This document shows, piece after piece, positions 41,501 to 56,500 of a stretch of 64,000 nucleotides of DNA. Each line of letters begins with the position of its first letter. Within the stretch, counting starts at the first letter, position 1. The DNA lies in NCBI RefSeq assembly GCF_905220365.1, contig NC_061154.1:15314001-15378000 (forward strand), written 5' to 3'. Source of the stretch: Vanessa cardui. Taxonomy: Eukaryota; Arthropoda; Insecta; Lepidoptera; Nymphalidae. The translations under genes and the position numbers were made by a program. Below the pieces are notes generated by a model, which saw only the letters and a program-made list of their open reading frames with translations, was not told the DNA's origin and did no database searches.

Positions 41501-44500
41501 CGACAATTAAAAAAATAAATCATTATTATTTAAAATAAGGTTATACGTATAAATAATTTCGAACTGCGCAGTATATTACTCAGAATAAAATTGAACCAAT
41601 CAAATCATTATTCGAAATATAAACACTAAACTTGATTATCGATTGTCTTTCGATCGATTTCTCGTAACGATTAATTGTTTCTGAAGTAATCGTTATATTA
41701 ATTTATTATACAAATTAGCGTAGTAAGTCGTAACTGAGCTCTATATAATAATAAAAATGTTATTTTTTTGACTAAAAAAACCGGAACAATTAAGAAAACA
41801 TAAACTTTATAGGTCATGTTATATTATTAGTCTAAACGAAAACAGTCTCCAAATTATGTTGAAAAATTAGGAAATAACTGTTGTAGTTATTGTACTTGAT
41901 ATTTAAGAGTAATACAAGGTGAAGTAAGTTAAACCATAATTATTATTATTAAAAAACACTTCAATCGTTTTCTAACAACGTTAAAAAAGTATTAAAAATT
42001 AATGTTCACAAAACTGGAAGATTATAACTGTAATATAACCTTGACTACTTCTAACATGTTCATCTTATATAACGTACTGATTCAGATCTGTTGAATATAA
42101 CGTGATGGTAAGGCTTTGTGCAAGCCCGTCTATACACACATTAATCAGTGAGCTGTGTTACACTGGCTCACTGATTACAGGCACGGGGTATATGACGTCT
42201 TGGCTCCCAAAATGGGTGGCGCATTAGTGTAATGAAAGGAATGGTTAATATCTCTTACAGTAACCACTTACCTACCTATTACATAAAAAAAGAATATTGG
42301 CAATAGTAGGTGTAGAGTTCATTTTGTTTTTGTATTTGTGTCGAATGTTTTGCAAATGGGTTTAAAATTGTTACGTAATTACACAATAACTTTGCCACAC
42401 AACACACTTAAAAATAAACTAAAATTTTTTGCTGTAACATTCATAAAGCTGCGTCGACGATCAACATGAGAACCAATATCGAATACCATTACAGTTACCA
42501 TAAATAATACCGGTCAGCTAAATATCAAAGTGTCATTCATATTTGCAATATATCATTCATATAACAATATGTAGGTATAAATAAACACTCGCAATATATG
42601 TAGGTATTAAAGGGCTTCTCGATGTAGTAGTTTTAAATAACATAAACTTGAATTACATAATTTATGATTTTTCGTATGTAAAATACTAAATGAATACTCC
42701 GTAATATTAAGTATGAGCGTAATATTTAGTAAGACCTTGCACGGCCGCAGTTAAACGGCCCATAACCAAGCACCTTTGACCTCCACTAGAGTTCCGCTAA
42801 GCGTCGGCAGTAAATTTACATGGAAGGGGTATAATTGTAAAGACATCAGATCCGACTGCAATTTTATTTATATGCTTAAATATAGTATATGGAATAAATG
42901 CCGTAATGATAATAATCCTTATTGCCTCATAATTACATATCGTGTCCATTGCTACCGCAGTATATATTTTGTTTGGACGCGTTAATCAATCAAAATGAGA
43001 ATACAATTGATCGAGCGAGTCAATTAAATATTCTAGCAACACTGCAAGAGTATTCTGTTGAGAAATTTTTCTGATACAGCATTGTGTTTTTGATTTTGTA
43101 ATGCGATATCACCAATGACAATCATTTAGGTTACACGCTGCTAGTGTTTGCTCCGTATTAAATACTATCGGCTTTTGAATGTTGCTTAGCGAGTGTCTGA
43201 TCAACGCTTACTTCTTTCCTTCGTTTCTCTTTGATTTTACATTGAAAACAAAAAGACGCAGCTTTGTTAACACACTTATGACACTTTTATAATTGACACA
43301 AACTGAAATCTTAGTGTTCACTAATTAAATATTTCTAAAGTCTTCCTTTATTTTTAATTTCGTAGAAAAAGTCAAAAATTAAAAGTTACCTTGCAAGTTT
43401 CTTATTATTTGTTTGTCAATATCCATTGAGCAAACATATCGTCGCGTCGCCATAATAAAACAAACACTTTAAACTATATTACAGATGTACTTCATCAAAA
43501 ATACGTCAAGGTTATTGTTAAATCATTAAATATTACAAACATATACTGGCCATCGCCTTGTAATGTCAATTTATTATGTCTCTCAGTTATAGTAAAGAAG
43601 AGTTTAAGACGAAGGCGCTGCGATGACAAGAAATGAATGTTTAAGACTAATTGTAACAATAGGCTATTTGACTGGTTTTTAAAATCAATTTTATATTATT
43701 AAGTAGAAGTTAATGAAACCACTAAAAGTAGTGTTTTTTTTATTTCTAGTATATATTTGCCGAAAAATATCATATTAAAAATTCCATATTTAAATAGCGC
43801 GCACAAACGCTACTTGGACAATATGGGGGGCAATGGGGTCGCTGACGTCACTTTCCTGTATTTTTTTTAATCTGTGGTACATATAATAGAAAAACAAGGT
43901 TTACAAGAAAGTGACTTCATCATAAGCCCGGCCAATCGGGAGCGTTTTGTGTCAAGTGACAAACGTTTGCAAAAATACAATTTTTATTGATGGATTTTTG
44001 AATAAATTAAGTATTATTTTCAACTTTAGTTAGTAAATTTTCATTTTTAAACTCATAATATAAACTGATTACAATAATTCACAATTTATTTTTCGCATTG
44101 TCAAATAGCCTATTGTAGATTTGAGTCTGTCCGTTCGCCTGGGTATAGATGTAGAGTTTTACGTCGTTCTAACATTTTTAAACGTAATGTAACATCGCGT
44201 TTTGAAGTCAAAGTTCCAATCTGGTAGTACATATAAAACTTCTCTTTCGAATTATAATGTATAATAGATAATTATTACAGAAAACGCTTAATTTACAAGT
44301 TTTAATGAGCGTATAATTCAGTTCGACAAATGACCTGAATATACTTTGTTCTATTATTATATATATCTACTATTATATTTAATATAAAAGATAGACACTT
44401 GTAATGAAGTCTATAAAATAGTGTTGTATAAGCGTTTGTGTTCAGAAAACTATAACCTATCGTAATTGGATGGTTCCATCAATCGGATTAGTAGTTTTTA

Positions 44501-47500
44501 CGCGAATCCGGAAAAGACTGAGAAACAACCATAACCTCTTTATGATATTAGTGTGATACATTGTTACGTGATGCGACATAACAGTTATACGTCAGGCCCG
44601 ATTCACACGAAAATGTTCTCACATTACTTAATTTTTCATTTTTTACTTAATACGCGTTATAATGCGTTAATTGCATTACAAAAAATCATTCTTCAATGAA
44701 ACAATTTTATGTCGAGACAAAATAAATTAAAACAATTGTTACTTTTTGTAACAAAGAACGTATCAAAATCTAATACAAAACTTTATAAATGAGTTAGATT
44801 TTAGTAAATGATAAATGTAAAGTAATAACTTCTAGACAATGGCCCTCGTCTGGAGTAATTTAGCTTATAAACACAGAGATACGGACGACATACGCAGGTT
44901 TCTTTTACTATTTTAAATGTTGTTTATTTAAATTTAAATGTTTGAATATCAGTTGTTCTACTGCCAAACCACAGTCCTCAGTATTGTTGTGTTCCGGTTT
45001 GAAGGGTGAGTGAGCCAGTGTAAATACAGGCACAAGGGACATAACATCTTAGTTCCCAAGGTTGGTGGCGCAGTGACGATATTAGGAATAGTTAATATTT
45101 CTTACAGCGTCATTGTCTATGGGTGATGGTGACCACTTACCACCAAGTGGCCCATATGCCCGACCACCAACCTATTCGATAAGAAAGAATATTTTTGTGT
45201 GAGTAATTACTTATTGTGAGTAATTTATATTCAATCACACAAAATTTCTGATGGCGAAGTCTTAATAGCTCTTCGGAAAGTCTCACATACAATTTTTATC
45301 CTATTTATATATTTTTACGATTAATTGAAAATGTGAGTATTTAATTGAAAAATATCTCTTTTTATTAATAAACAAAAATTATATAGCATTATTTTATAAC
45401 TCAGTCTAGGTCAATCAGTAACTATTTTTAAACGATTGCTGTGGTCGGCGCCCAGCGGTCACCTTACTTCTATAATATACCTATACTCTTGTCCTACTTA
45501 CCAGCTTGATATTTAAATGATCAAACGCATCTTTATACTACCTGCTTTAATTACATACTTGACAGTTCAGCATTTGCGAATAGATAATAAATAAGATTGG
45601 AATTCTAGTCTAGTCATTATGTAAATAATTTAATCTTTAGATTTATTTTTGTCACAATACAAAAACTAATAAATATATCGTAATAGCAATTAAAAGTAAA
45701 ACACTTTGTAAGTCCTGGTATAAAATATGTCTTTGAAGTTGGTATAAATAATCGTATGGACGTATAGTGCGACACAACATAGAAACAGCTTCCTATCGCC
45801 CCATTCGAAGCTATTCGTCGCTATAAATTCTCGCGTCAGTTCAACCCGAGAAAGCAAGTGCATACAAATATTGTCAAATTGATATTAGGTCATATGATAT
45901 TACAAATTATTACGTTTTGCGTTAAGATCATATTCACATAAAAAATAAATTGATATGAATGAATTGATAATTTGGGATAGCGTTCTTAATTCAGTTTTAC
46001 GAATTTTGCCGATACTACGTCTAAGTTGTGTCACACTGTACTTAAATGAGCGCTTACGAGATATATTAGAGAACCGAATCTGCCCATGCCGGAACAATAC
46101 TTGGACACAGTGATGTAGCTTTGTATTAATGTTATTTCGTTAAATGATCCCAGGTGATACTCAAGAACTTAGGTTGTTAAACGAGGTCGCGGGTATTGCT
46201 CGTAAATAGTAATATTTCTGAGAAATATAGACTCAAGTGTTACGAAATATTATTTATACGATTTGCTTTAAATTGCATTGCCAATACATTCAAAGTATTA
46301 CACTACTTGTTATCTACTTCGTGTAATCTACATTCCGGCGAACCGAACTAATAGAATCCATTCGCCAGACCCACTGCAAGGCACGGGTATAAATTATACC
46401 TAATGGTTAACATTATTCTGCTTGAAGTTATCTACTATATACCATTAGAGACCGCAAGGCGATACGATACACTTGCATACGTGAACGCGTTTAAGTCTAA
46501 TGTACTAAGTAACACGTCTATCAAAAAAATACTACAATATATATTTCATGGCTAAACTATCAATGAAAATAAACAAAAAACTTTAATTATTACTACTCAA
46601 TGCATCGTATATGTTATAAATCGTGATCGTAGCTTCATTATTAAATTAATTTCTTTTTTTTTTATTTCCGTGTTTTGTTTCGATGGCACATATTCTTGAA
46701 TCTATTCCAAATGATGTTAAAACGAATTATAATTATATTATTCATAATCACTTTAATAATTATTATTATTTGTTAACAATGCCATTAAGTAGAATTTTTT
46801 TAATTAAAATCAAACGACTTCTGCACGTCTACGGTAATATATTGTAAAAGATTTAATTCTTTTTTAATTATGACAATAACGTTGTATATAGGTATATGAA
46901 TAGAACAGTTTTTATGTTTATATTTTAGAACTTCCACAGCTACATTTGTGACGTGAAAGGTAATATTACATCAGTGTTTAATAGGAGATAAGATTATCGT
47001 AACAGTGTTAATTACTTATACATTCTATACTTAAGTCATTAAATTGAAAATCAAGCAACTCACTGGACTTAATTAATTTGTTATACATAAAGTAAAATAA
47101 AATTAAAACAAAATTAATTAATATAACTAATTATAAAATTATTTTATATTACTTACGAACTTCATTCTTAACAAATGCTTTAAGTTGTAGCTTTTGTTAC
47201 GTCTTTATTTATAGGCGAAGAATAAAATGTTCAGTTATGTACGCTGTTAGCAAGCTTTAGTGTTATGGTTCTTTTTTTATCTTTTCAATAAATATCAATT
47301 AAATTCTAGTATCAACCAATGGGTGGAGTACTAATCCTTAATAAATCAATTAAAAGTTTTATTACAAATAATGACAAAAATATCACAATATCACTCAAAA
47401 TGCATGGACTAGGTTTATTCAACAATTCAATTAATTATGCAGTGAATTGTTTTTTTTAATAAAAGTACTTTGATTATCGCACTGATAAATTACTTTTAAT

Positions 47501-50500
47501 AAACACGAAATCTGAAAAAATTAACAAGTTGCAACAAAGTAATCTTTGCCAACGAGCTATGTTTGTTCTCTTTGTTCGAAGATGAGTTACCTCTTACACA
47601 GATATGGCGGTAAGGTCGGCATCGAATAATAAGCATTAAGTGAGTGATAATACTGATGCCGATGATACGCTCGGCTCTCCATTGTCGTGGTCTCTCGGCC
47701 CGCAAACACTCGCCGGATAACGCAGCTACTTATTTCAAAGAGGCCTTTTCCAAGGTCGTTGCCGTTATGAAATTGTCAGCTTTAATATAAAATTAATAGA
47801 ACACGTTGCGGCCGTAACGGCTGTTGAACATGTCTCTTAACGTTACAAAATATAAAATAAATGTAATTCGACATTTTACTGCCGAAATTTCGTTTAAAAA
47901 AAACATTACAACATTTCGTTAAAAATAATAAAATAATATTACAACTTATTCAAGTGTATCCCTTTTTTTATTTGTGGATACTATTAAAACTTAGGTAGCA
48001 ATAGTATCGACACTAGAGCGTTAATTTTGTCCTATATTATCGAATTGATTGTAGCTTGATGTTTTAAGTCGCATGTATTTAATGACACGTTACGCAAATG
48101 CCTTTCCCCGGGCTCTGTGGCGGACGCCCGCAGTGGCGTCGGCGCAAGCCACCTGATGTCAGTCAAACATGATAGCATCGCACGAGCCCACCCGGACACC
48201 GACATCTCATTCATTTCACAAATTATAGTTATTATCATAGTCGAGAACATTTCTTTCAATTTTATAATATTATCTGATCTTTCAAATGTTTCGACAGAAT
48301 TTCCAATATCGGTAACGAAAAATATAGAAAACGGCTTTTAATAATCTAAATCTCAATTCACTTACGAAATTAAAAGATTCAAATAAGATTTGAAAATATA
48401 TTACGTTGATGTTGACATTACACTAAGAACTAAAATACTTTTATATAAATACTTATAATCATTATCAATTATCACAAACATATAATATTCACAAAATTCT
48501 AGGTATTAAATGGCTTTATCAGAGAAATGATATGAAACATATGCAGATAGCATGAAATTATGTATAACTTTCTTTGCAATAGATAGTAAAAGTTAAGTAT
48601 CAAATTATTCGCCTTTGCATTCTATTTCGTTTCAATTTCACGGTCTTTTAAATTGATAATTCGTGCAATTTTTTATACGTCGCTTGTCCATCAAACTAAA
48701 TAAATTCACTAAATTCATATAAATCAAAACATCTACCTACCTTACCTAAGGTAAATGTGTATAACACTATTTCGTCGTCGTCAATATTTATTTTACTTTT
48801 AGAATTATTATCAGCTAGCATAGAAATGATTCTAGAATATCTTAGGCACTTCTTGTTAGATATATAAAAAAAAATTTAATGTACTTTTTTTAATAAACCG
48901 CAAAAATATTCACTTAAGGAAATAAAGGTGTTTTATTAGTCTTCACAATATTAATACTCTTCGTTAATATTTACGAGTTTGCGGTTATTATACTAAGTAT
49001 ACATGATTTCTGTTGCCAGTTGGGTTTCTTAAAAAAAAAATCTTGTTTAACATTCTTTGTTTGTATTTATTAAAGCATGTCAAAGTGACTTTGTAGTCTG
49101 TGTGACAACATTGTGTAATCAGTAAATTACGTGTTTAATTAATGTGATCGCAGGGCTTCGTAAGACTTCGAATCCTAACTACCGCATTCGGTTTTCCTTA
49201 CTTGATTACTCGTACTCGGTGTAGTTCTATAAGTCTTTACTAATATTTTTTGCAGTGACAACATTAAAAATATTGCATCACGAAAATACTCTCAATATAA
49301 CAATAGAGAAATCATCTATAAAAAATGTTACAACGTAAAGATTTCAAATTTTATTTAGATTCATTTGTTTTACAATTTTATTTCCATAAATTCAGAGTAT
49401 ACACAAATAACATGTGAGTTCTGTGGAAAAAAATGTGATGACGAAGGTACCAAACGAGTCTATACATACTTACATCACCTCACATTCGTAACTTCGTCAA
49501 TATTAGGTAATGTCAAACTTATTTTTTTTTTTCTACAAAGGTAGTTTTTATTTAATGTACGAGGAATTATATACGCTTTACAATTTTGTTGTAATTATTC
49601 AACAATGCTCTAAAAATTTTAAACATTAGAACAATACAATTATTTCTTTTTTCATATGCAAATATCAGTCTACTTCGCCTTTTTGCATTTGTAATGGAAC
49701 CGATTCCAAATTCGGTTCAAATTATGACTTTCATAAGATCCTCTTTTCTGTTCTTGAAGATATAAACCTTATATGGGCTTTCTTGTTCCCTAGTCTATTT
49801 GATATTGTTCAACAAAATCAAAGGAAGAAAGAAACTCAAAACTCAAATGATAAATATCAATTGATATATATTGGCTGCTACGTATGTAAACTATGGAAGG
49901 AATATCTGAATTTTGAGACATTTTATATTTATTTAAGTGACTAGCTGTCGAGAGAAATCTTAACATGTAACCGCCAAAGTCGTTAAATAATAGTTTCATT
50001 TATAACACATTCATTTATTATTAACCGTAATTTGTAGTCGTTTGAGATTGGCGTTCCATCTGTCATTAAAATAGCAAAGGTAAGGTATTAAAGGTTTGGA
50101 AAACATTTGCAATATATTTTTCGTAATAAATCATGGTGAACGGTAATTTTTCTCATTCGTTGTTATTGTCTTCACGTTGAATAATATGCGATGTATATTA
50201 TAAAACTGTGGAGAATCGTAGGTAGTTCAATTGTTTGATAATACTGCAAAAGTAGAGAGTCATTATTTCATAGTACTAGTTCGTATCTAAGTTGTTAAAA
50301 TCATCTTAAATAAAAATAACAAACAAATAACATACAAATCGTAATCACAATTAAGTGTTATGTTTCAAGACAAAACTACGTATTCATAAAGTTTGATTTC
50401 ACAATGGACGTTATTTAATATTACAAATAATGGTATATATTGGTATTTAATTCGTATTCTTATGAGATTACGTACTGTCTTGAAACAACGCCGTAGTTGA

Positions 50501-53500
50501 TTATTTTGTAACAAGAAGAATTAAACCATATGTATTTAAGCAATATCTTAACAAATATATTCAAGAATTTTTTACATAAACTATTGTGCACCAGCTCGAG
50601 AGTATTTCATAAAATCAACACAATTTGTTACGTTGATATTCCTTCTCTTAGGATAATTCTAATATGTTTACAATATACAATAATTATATTCTGAAATAAA
50701 TGCATGATTAGGTACGAATTCTCACGCTACATGTCATGTTTTAGAATTGACAAATAATATCCGGTTTATTAAATTCGCGTTATTATCATATATATTTACA
50801 AAATAATTAAAATGACTTAATTTATTTGCTGGCAGGATAATTTCTGTGTTCTAGTTTTCATTAGGCAATCTCCTTGCGTAAGAACAGCTTAGTTCTATTT
50901 GCATGGACACCCGTAGGTTCGCCTTTCAATAAAATAATGGAACTATTATACATAAACGCGGTAATATGTTAAAGCATTTTCGCAATTGTAAATTTTACGT
51001 GTTAAAACAAGAAATATGTATATTAATTAAGATTAACAAGCGAAAACCTATTTTTTATATCGTTGCTCACATTTAAAGGTTTGTAACGGATATTATATAA
51101 TACAAGCTGAATTATACGTAAACTTAATACATTTTTTTTTTCAAATACTTAATAAATACTTAGCAAACATATTTATATTTAGTACAGAAACTGTTACTTG
51201 TTTCAAGTTTACTTTAAAACCTTTGACTTTTGATAGAGCACTCTGGTGGAACATTAGCACGTAATGAGATCGACAGTGAATATCTTCGTAGAACTTTGAA
51301 TAAGAAAGATTGGCATGGATTGCGCGCTCGCAATCGAAGTGATGGCGATACAATGCGGAGACCCTGAGCCACATTCGATTCGACGTTAACGCACGAGCAG
51401 CGCTACTGCACTGTGCGCCCGCGCCGCGGCCTGCAGCCTCCCTGAGATTACTGCAAATACTGTTATTAAGACCATATCAAATGCCTCTTAGTCAACACCA
51501 GAATACCTACGATTATGTTTACCAAAAAATGTTTTCAATTAAAATCACGGTTACTTTAAGGTGATCTGTAAAACTAAATTTCAAATTTTGACAACGTTAA
51601 ATAACGTAAACATGTTTATTTTGTGTTGGATATTATCAAAACAATATATTATATGTCATGTATATTCATATGTCATACGTGTATTTATATATCTAGTAAT
51701 TTAATAAATCTTAAATGCAAATAATAATAAAACGCATTAGTTGTTTAGTTCTACTTTGGAATCGTCAAATATAAATATAAATTACACAGATAATTTCGTT
51801 CTCAAGAAGAAAATATGTAAATATTATCGAGCAAATAATCGGCAAGGGCCAGTTGCAACTAGCGGCCGATTAAATATTTCAAGCCACTCCACTTTACCGA
51901 CAGCGCCCATAATTTTAGAGATTTGCGTAATGGCGAACGACGTGAACCTTCTAAAGTTACCTGTTAACGAGCCTGCTCCGACGCAGGTAACACAATAAAC
52001 AGGTGACAATAACGAATTATATTATTATCTATCTATTATTAGTAAATAAATTAATTTAATTTTTAATTGACATTGCACTGAAATCCATGATGCAATCGTA
52101 TTGTACTATTTTCATTGTACTCAACCCTTACTGGAATGAAGTGTACGTGGCGATAAGGCTACAAGCCTTTCGAGTAAATTGCCTCACTGTTGCCAATTAT
52201 TATTCTACTGCCCATACGATGATGGGTTAATTTATATGTGAATATGTATTCAGATTTAGAGTTCTCGAATTTCAAATTTGAATAGGTTTAATAAAAGAGT
52301 AACTAAATTATTGTGAAACATTTAAACAACTTATGTGTAATTGCATACGCCACACGGCTATTTGAAAAGACACACGGAGGGCGCGTTTTGGTTTTCACAT
52401 TTTCTTTTGTTGCTTCACCATAATGCTACGGGCGATCTACCTAAAATCTTTAGTTATAAGTTCACATTAAAAAGCATTAAATATCGATATAAATTTCTGA
52501 TTAATCTAGGCACTAATTAAAATACGAATCAAAATAATCGTGTTTCACTCCATATAAACATTTAAATACCTACTTTATTAAAACATGTATTAAAGTATGT
52601 CCATGTTTAGATATAAATAAACTAGGTCGTGATTTAATCATCATAATTTTTTTATAAATTGTGTAAGTTCTTCGATAAAAATTAATCTCAATTCAATAAT
52701 AAATCATTTTTAATACTTGTAACGCAACAGAATCTTTGATAAGAATTTACAGAAATTTCAATCGATTTTTCCTTTCTCGGCAATGATTCTGTTATAGAAA
52801 TACTAATAAAAACTTGACTCTATTTTTACTTTTACCTCTTTACTTTTTCTGTACATAAAAAATCCAAAGTCTATTTGATCAAGACGCCATTTACATTACG
52901 ATTTAATTCTAATATACTGTATATTTTGTTTCAGGGAACAATACATTTTTAACGTATTCGAGGTCATCGTTAGTACCTTAGAAACGAAACTTCAAAGAAT
53001 TGAAAACTTGGATAAAGCAGTTGAACACCTTATGAGAAGAGTTGAGGCGCTGGATTCACGAGTTAACGATAACATTCATAAAACGGATGCCATTATATCT
53101 AAATTGGGTAATTTAGATCTAAAACTGTTTAGTCAACTAGCGCAAAGTGCAGAAGAAACTGCTACTGAGAATAACAACAGGAAAACTCATGAGAATAAAC
53201 TTAGTAATGCACAAATGCTCGATAAGAAACTAGAATCGTTAGATCAAAAAGTTTCTGATATTGACACGAAATTAGTAGGATTGAAAACCCAAATAGACAA
53301 TAATTTCTTGCCCGTCGACGACATCAACGCCGAAGCAAGTGAAAAGAAGCCAATCAATCTTAATGTTATAGAAATCGCAAAAAGCTTGAACACGGAAGTG
53401 ATTAACGAAATTACTAAAGAAGTCGATCAATTGAGATCATCAATGTCAACAGTAGATCGTAAATTACAATTTCATATAAATCTCGTGTCTGAAAATTTAG

Positions 53501-56500
53501 GAAAAGTGTTATATATGGTGGCGGATGTGCACGCCGCGATAGTCGAACCTGAATCTGCTTCGATAAATGTAAATAATATATTTAAAAATCGAACCGTTAC
53601 AAGCACTGCCTCGCCAGTAATGAAATCCAGTAAAATCGATACCCTCGTCAATAAAATCATTCCGATGATGAGCGTTTCTGAAAAAATGGACGAAGTATGG
53701 GATGTGGTCGTCGGCACAAAGAGTTCCGTAGACGATCTCGTACCCAAATCAGATGAACTTTTGACGCAAACTCAGAGGCAGGAACGAGCTATAGGGCAGA
53801 TTCATAATGACTTACGCCTTAAAACAAATCTCATTATTGAAAATCTAGATATGGTAGAAAAACGTCTCAAGAAACAGGAGGACGACGTAGCGACTTTAGC
53901 TCAACGGCCAGTACCAGCTGAGTTGCTGTTGGATCCCACAATAGACAGACTAGTGGAATATGCGCCGAACAGATACAGAGTGGAGGAGCCCTCAACAGAT
54001 CCGATCACTACGGTTGCATACACTACCCCTACGACCGTCATCGGAAACAACAGGTGAAATCATTCTAAATACTATGGTTAATTTTGCGAAAGTTTACTTT
54101 GCGTGTGTTGATTTTGCTTTGCGTTGTGCTAATTAGCGAACGTTATTAATAATGTAATGCAATATCAAAAATGTAATTCAAATTGTGCACTGAATTATTA
54201 AATAGGCATGCGAAAATTTTATATATAGAGTATTTAGTCTAATAGTGATGTCGCATACAGCCCGAGCAGTCCGAGCAATTCGAGCGCAAGTCCTACGAGC
54301 GCCACTGTAACAGTGACACCGACAAGCACTGGCAGTAGCGCAGGCCCCACCAGTCCTAGACCCACGAGCCGCAAGGGCGGAATCATCTTCCCGAGTGTGA
54401 AGAACAAACCAATCATCGGCAATAACACATTCGCTTCCGAAATTGTCGCCAACTACAAAGACGTTAAAGTGAGTTATATACCGTATCGGTTAACAATGAT
54501 CATTATTTATCAATCGGACTTAAGCAATGCGACGATTTTTAAACGAACATTCGTTTACTGAACATGTTACAGAATTGCTGTGCGAAGTATCTTGTTTAAG
54601 ATTTTTTTTGAGCAAATCAGCAATATTACTCGCTTGTGCTTATAACAATATACTTATTTATTTATATCATTATTAACATGTTAAGATTTATCTATTAAAC
54701 CAAAAATTAGAAATAGACACTTATTCTGAGCTAGATAAATAATATATTTATTTAAAGGACTACTAAACGCTACAATCGTATAATACAAAAATAATATATA
54801 ATTCGGTGAGCATTTTTAAAGGAAACTAGATTGTGCAGGACACAATTGTCCGTTCCTTCGCTCGTATAATCTGTAAACACTTATCAGTCACGACTACGAA
54901 CGGAGACCGTTCAAGCGCAGAACTACCGACGTGTTTTTCGAGGTAGGGGAGTATGAACATCCTACAGATTCCAGGTTACCTACCTGGAATCCTTAAGATG
55001 GAATCTCAGAATTTTCTCGCCCAATAAACCTTTTCTCTATATCTGTATTGCCCTTACTAAGGTTTGAACTGAAAAATGTTTCGAATGTAATGTACCGTTA
55101 AAGGTCTCGTATCATTAAAACACTTTTCCAATAACCAGAACAATAATATCGGTATAAAGTAATAGTAATTAATCACCGTTAGGTAAATCTAAGTACAAAT
55201 ATAATAGGTAATTCGAGTTAGTTATAGAACAGGGCGTTTCGTATCTAACCGAGTTATTTTGTAGGAATTTTAATCAGTACCGTTTCCAGTTTGTCAAATG
55301 AATGTAAAATGCACATACTATTTCTATCCACTATAGTGACTACCATTTAAGTCTCCTAGTTTAGCAATAAGGAACACTACGCAATATTTGGTGGCCAAGA
55401 TATCCATTCACTAAACCACATCCTGCGACCACTATGAAAGGTATAATTAAAACCGAAGTATACGGTTACATTGATACACTTACCAATTTATCTAATTCTC
55501 TCGTTTGTTGACCATTCGACTGATTGTTGCATCTTAATAAATAATTCTCGTGTTACGTACCATGTTTTATTCTACCATGTAGAATCACAGTTGATGGTTG
55601 TTAATAAAAAAATTATAATAAAGAATTTTATAGAATAAATATAGCATTCAATTTCGTTACCAATTAGGTAATTATATTTTTCTTACTATTGTAAGCAAGC
55701 ACTGCGTATAAATGTCTTAATAATAAAGTATATGGTAATACAGGTTCTTAAAAATTCACCATTTTCTCCTTTTGCCATTACTGGTACTATATTTAAAATA
55801 AAATAATGTCATAACTTCAAATAACAGTTTAGTAATAACAAGGTGTTTAATGTAATTGTGAAGTCAACGTGTCTTTCTGTATCAATTTTGTAATATGAAA
55901 TATACACATTCAATCGAATCTTTTATAAATTTGCTATCATAATTCATAAAACTGTAAAATATTACAAAATGTATTTCTCGTGATGTTATCATCAGAGAGT
56001 AAGAAATCTGAACATAATTACAATACAATCTAGAGGCAAGTACCGCGCACTGATAATGTTACAGTAATAACTGGTTTCCACGTAAATGTATATCTACTTT
56101 TGTTCTTACTACAAAATAAATGTCGCAAAGTGGTACAGATTCTCCATTTATGCTAAAATATTCCCAATGTCGTATGTGTCATGAATCCAGAAGCATTTAA
56201 AAAAGATTTGTTTATAATAACTTCATTTGTCTAAAAACTTTTACATCGCACATTGAAACGAAACTCTATTCAACGTTTCCAAAGTGTGAGTGTATTTGAA
56301 CTATTTCGAAACAGTACGCATGATTTTGTGATACACATAACATTACCCGTTTTATATTACAGTTGTTATATCATGTGTGGATACGGGCTATGGCAGAACG
56401 ATTTCAATACTGGTATTGAAAATGGGACTCCAAGCTGTGCGCCAAGAGTTGCGCGCATGGAAAGTTGATATCGTTACGTAAATCTGGTTCATGTACAATA

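Larger units (their letters stand above)
8520..52934 (+). other. FReD gene intron 1 (44.4 kb)
   Basis: This span joins the signal-peptide exon to the coiled-coil exon in the correct phase (AG|G, Arg55). It contains only repeats, transposable-element fragments and possible regulatory islands, listed separately. No open frame inside shows a recognisable domain with plausible splicing, apart from a LINE remnant. The size fits the large regulatory introns of patterning genes; that is inference. Confidence 0.75.
46040..52934 (+). other. 3' part of intron 1, with possible regulatory islands
   Basis: No repeat family is recognised in this 6.9 kb next to exon 2. GC-rich islands stand out at about 47630-47720, 48095-48205 and 51390-51442, and a complex, less AT-rich stretch lies at 51835-52010. 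Open frames overlapping them show no domain features. Confidence 0.5.

Noticed and set aside
53472..53747. 91-codon antisense open frame
   Set aside because: It lies inside the coiled-coil exon on the opposite strand and has no domain features, so it is a shadow of the real frame.
54238..54260. Earlier acceptor for FReD exon 3 at 54236-54237
   Set aside because: In the required phase it runs into a TAA after about 24 codons, whereas the AG at 54259-54260 keeps the frame open to a good donor.
54234..54452. Antisense Leu/Gly/Val-rich open frame that looks like a membrane segment
   Set aside because: It is the complement of the Ser/Thr/Pro-rich linker exon, and the hydrophobicity is a composition effect.
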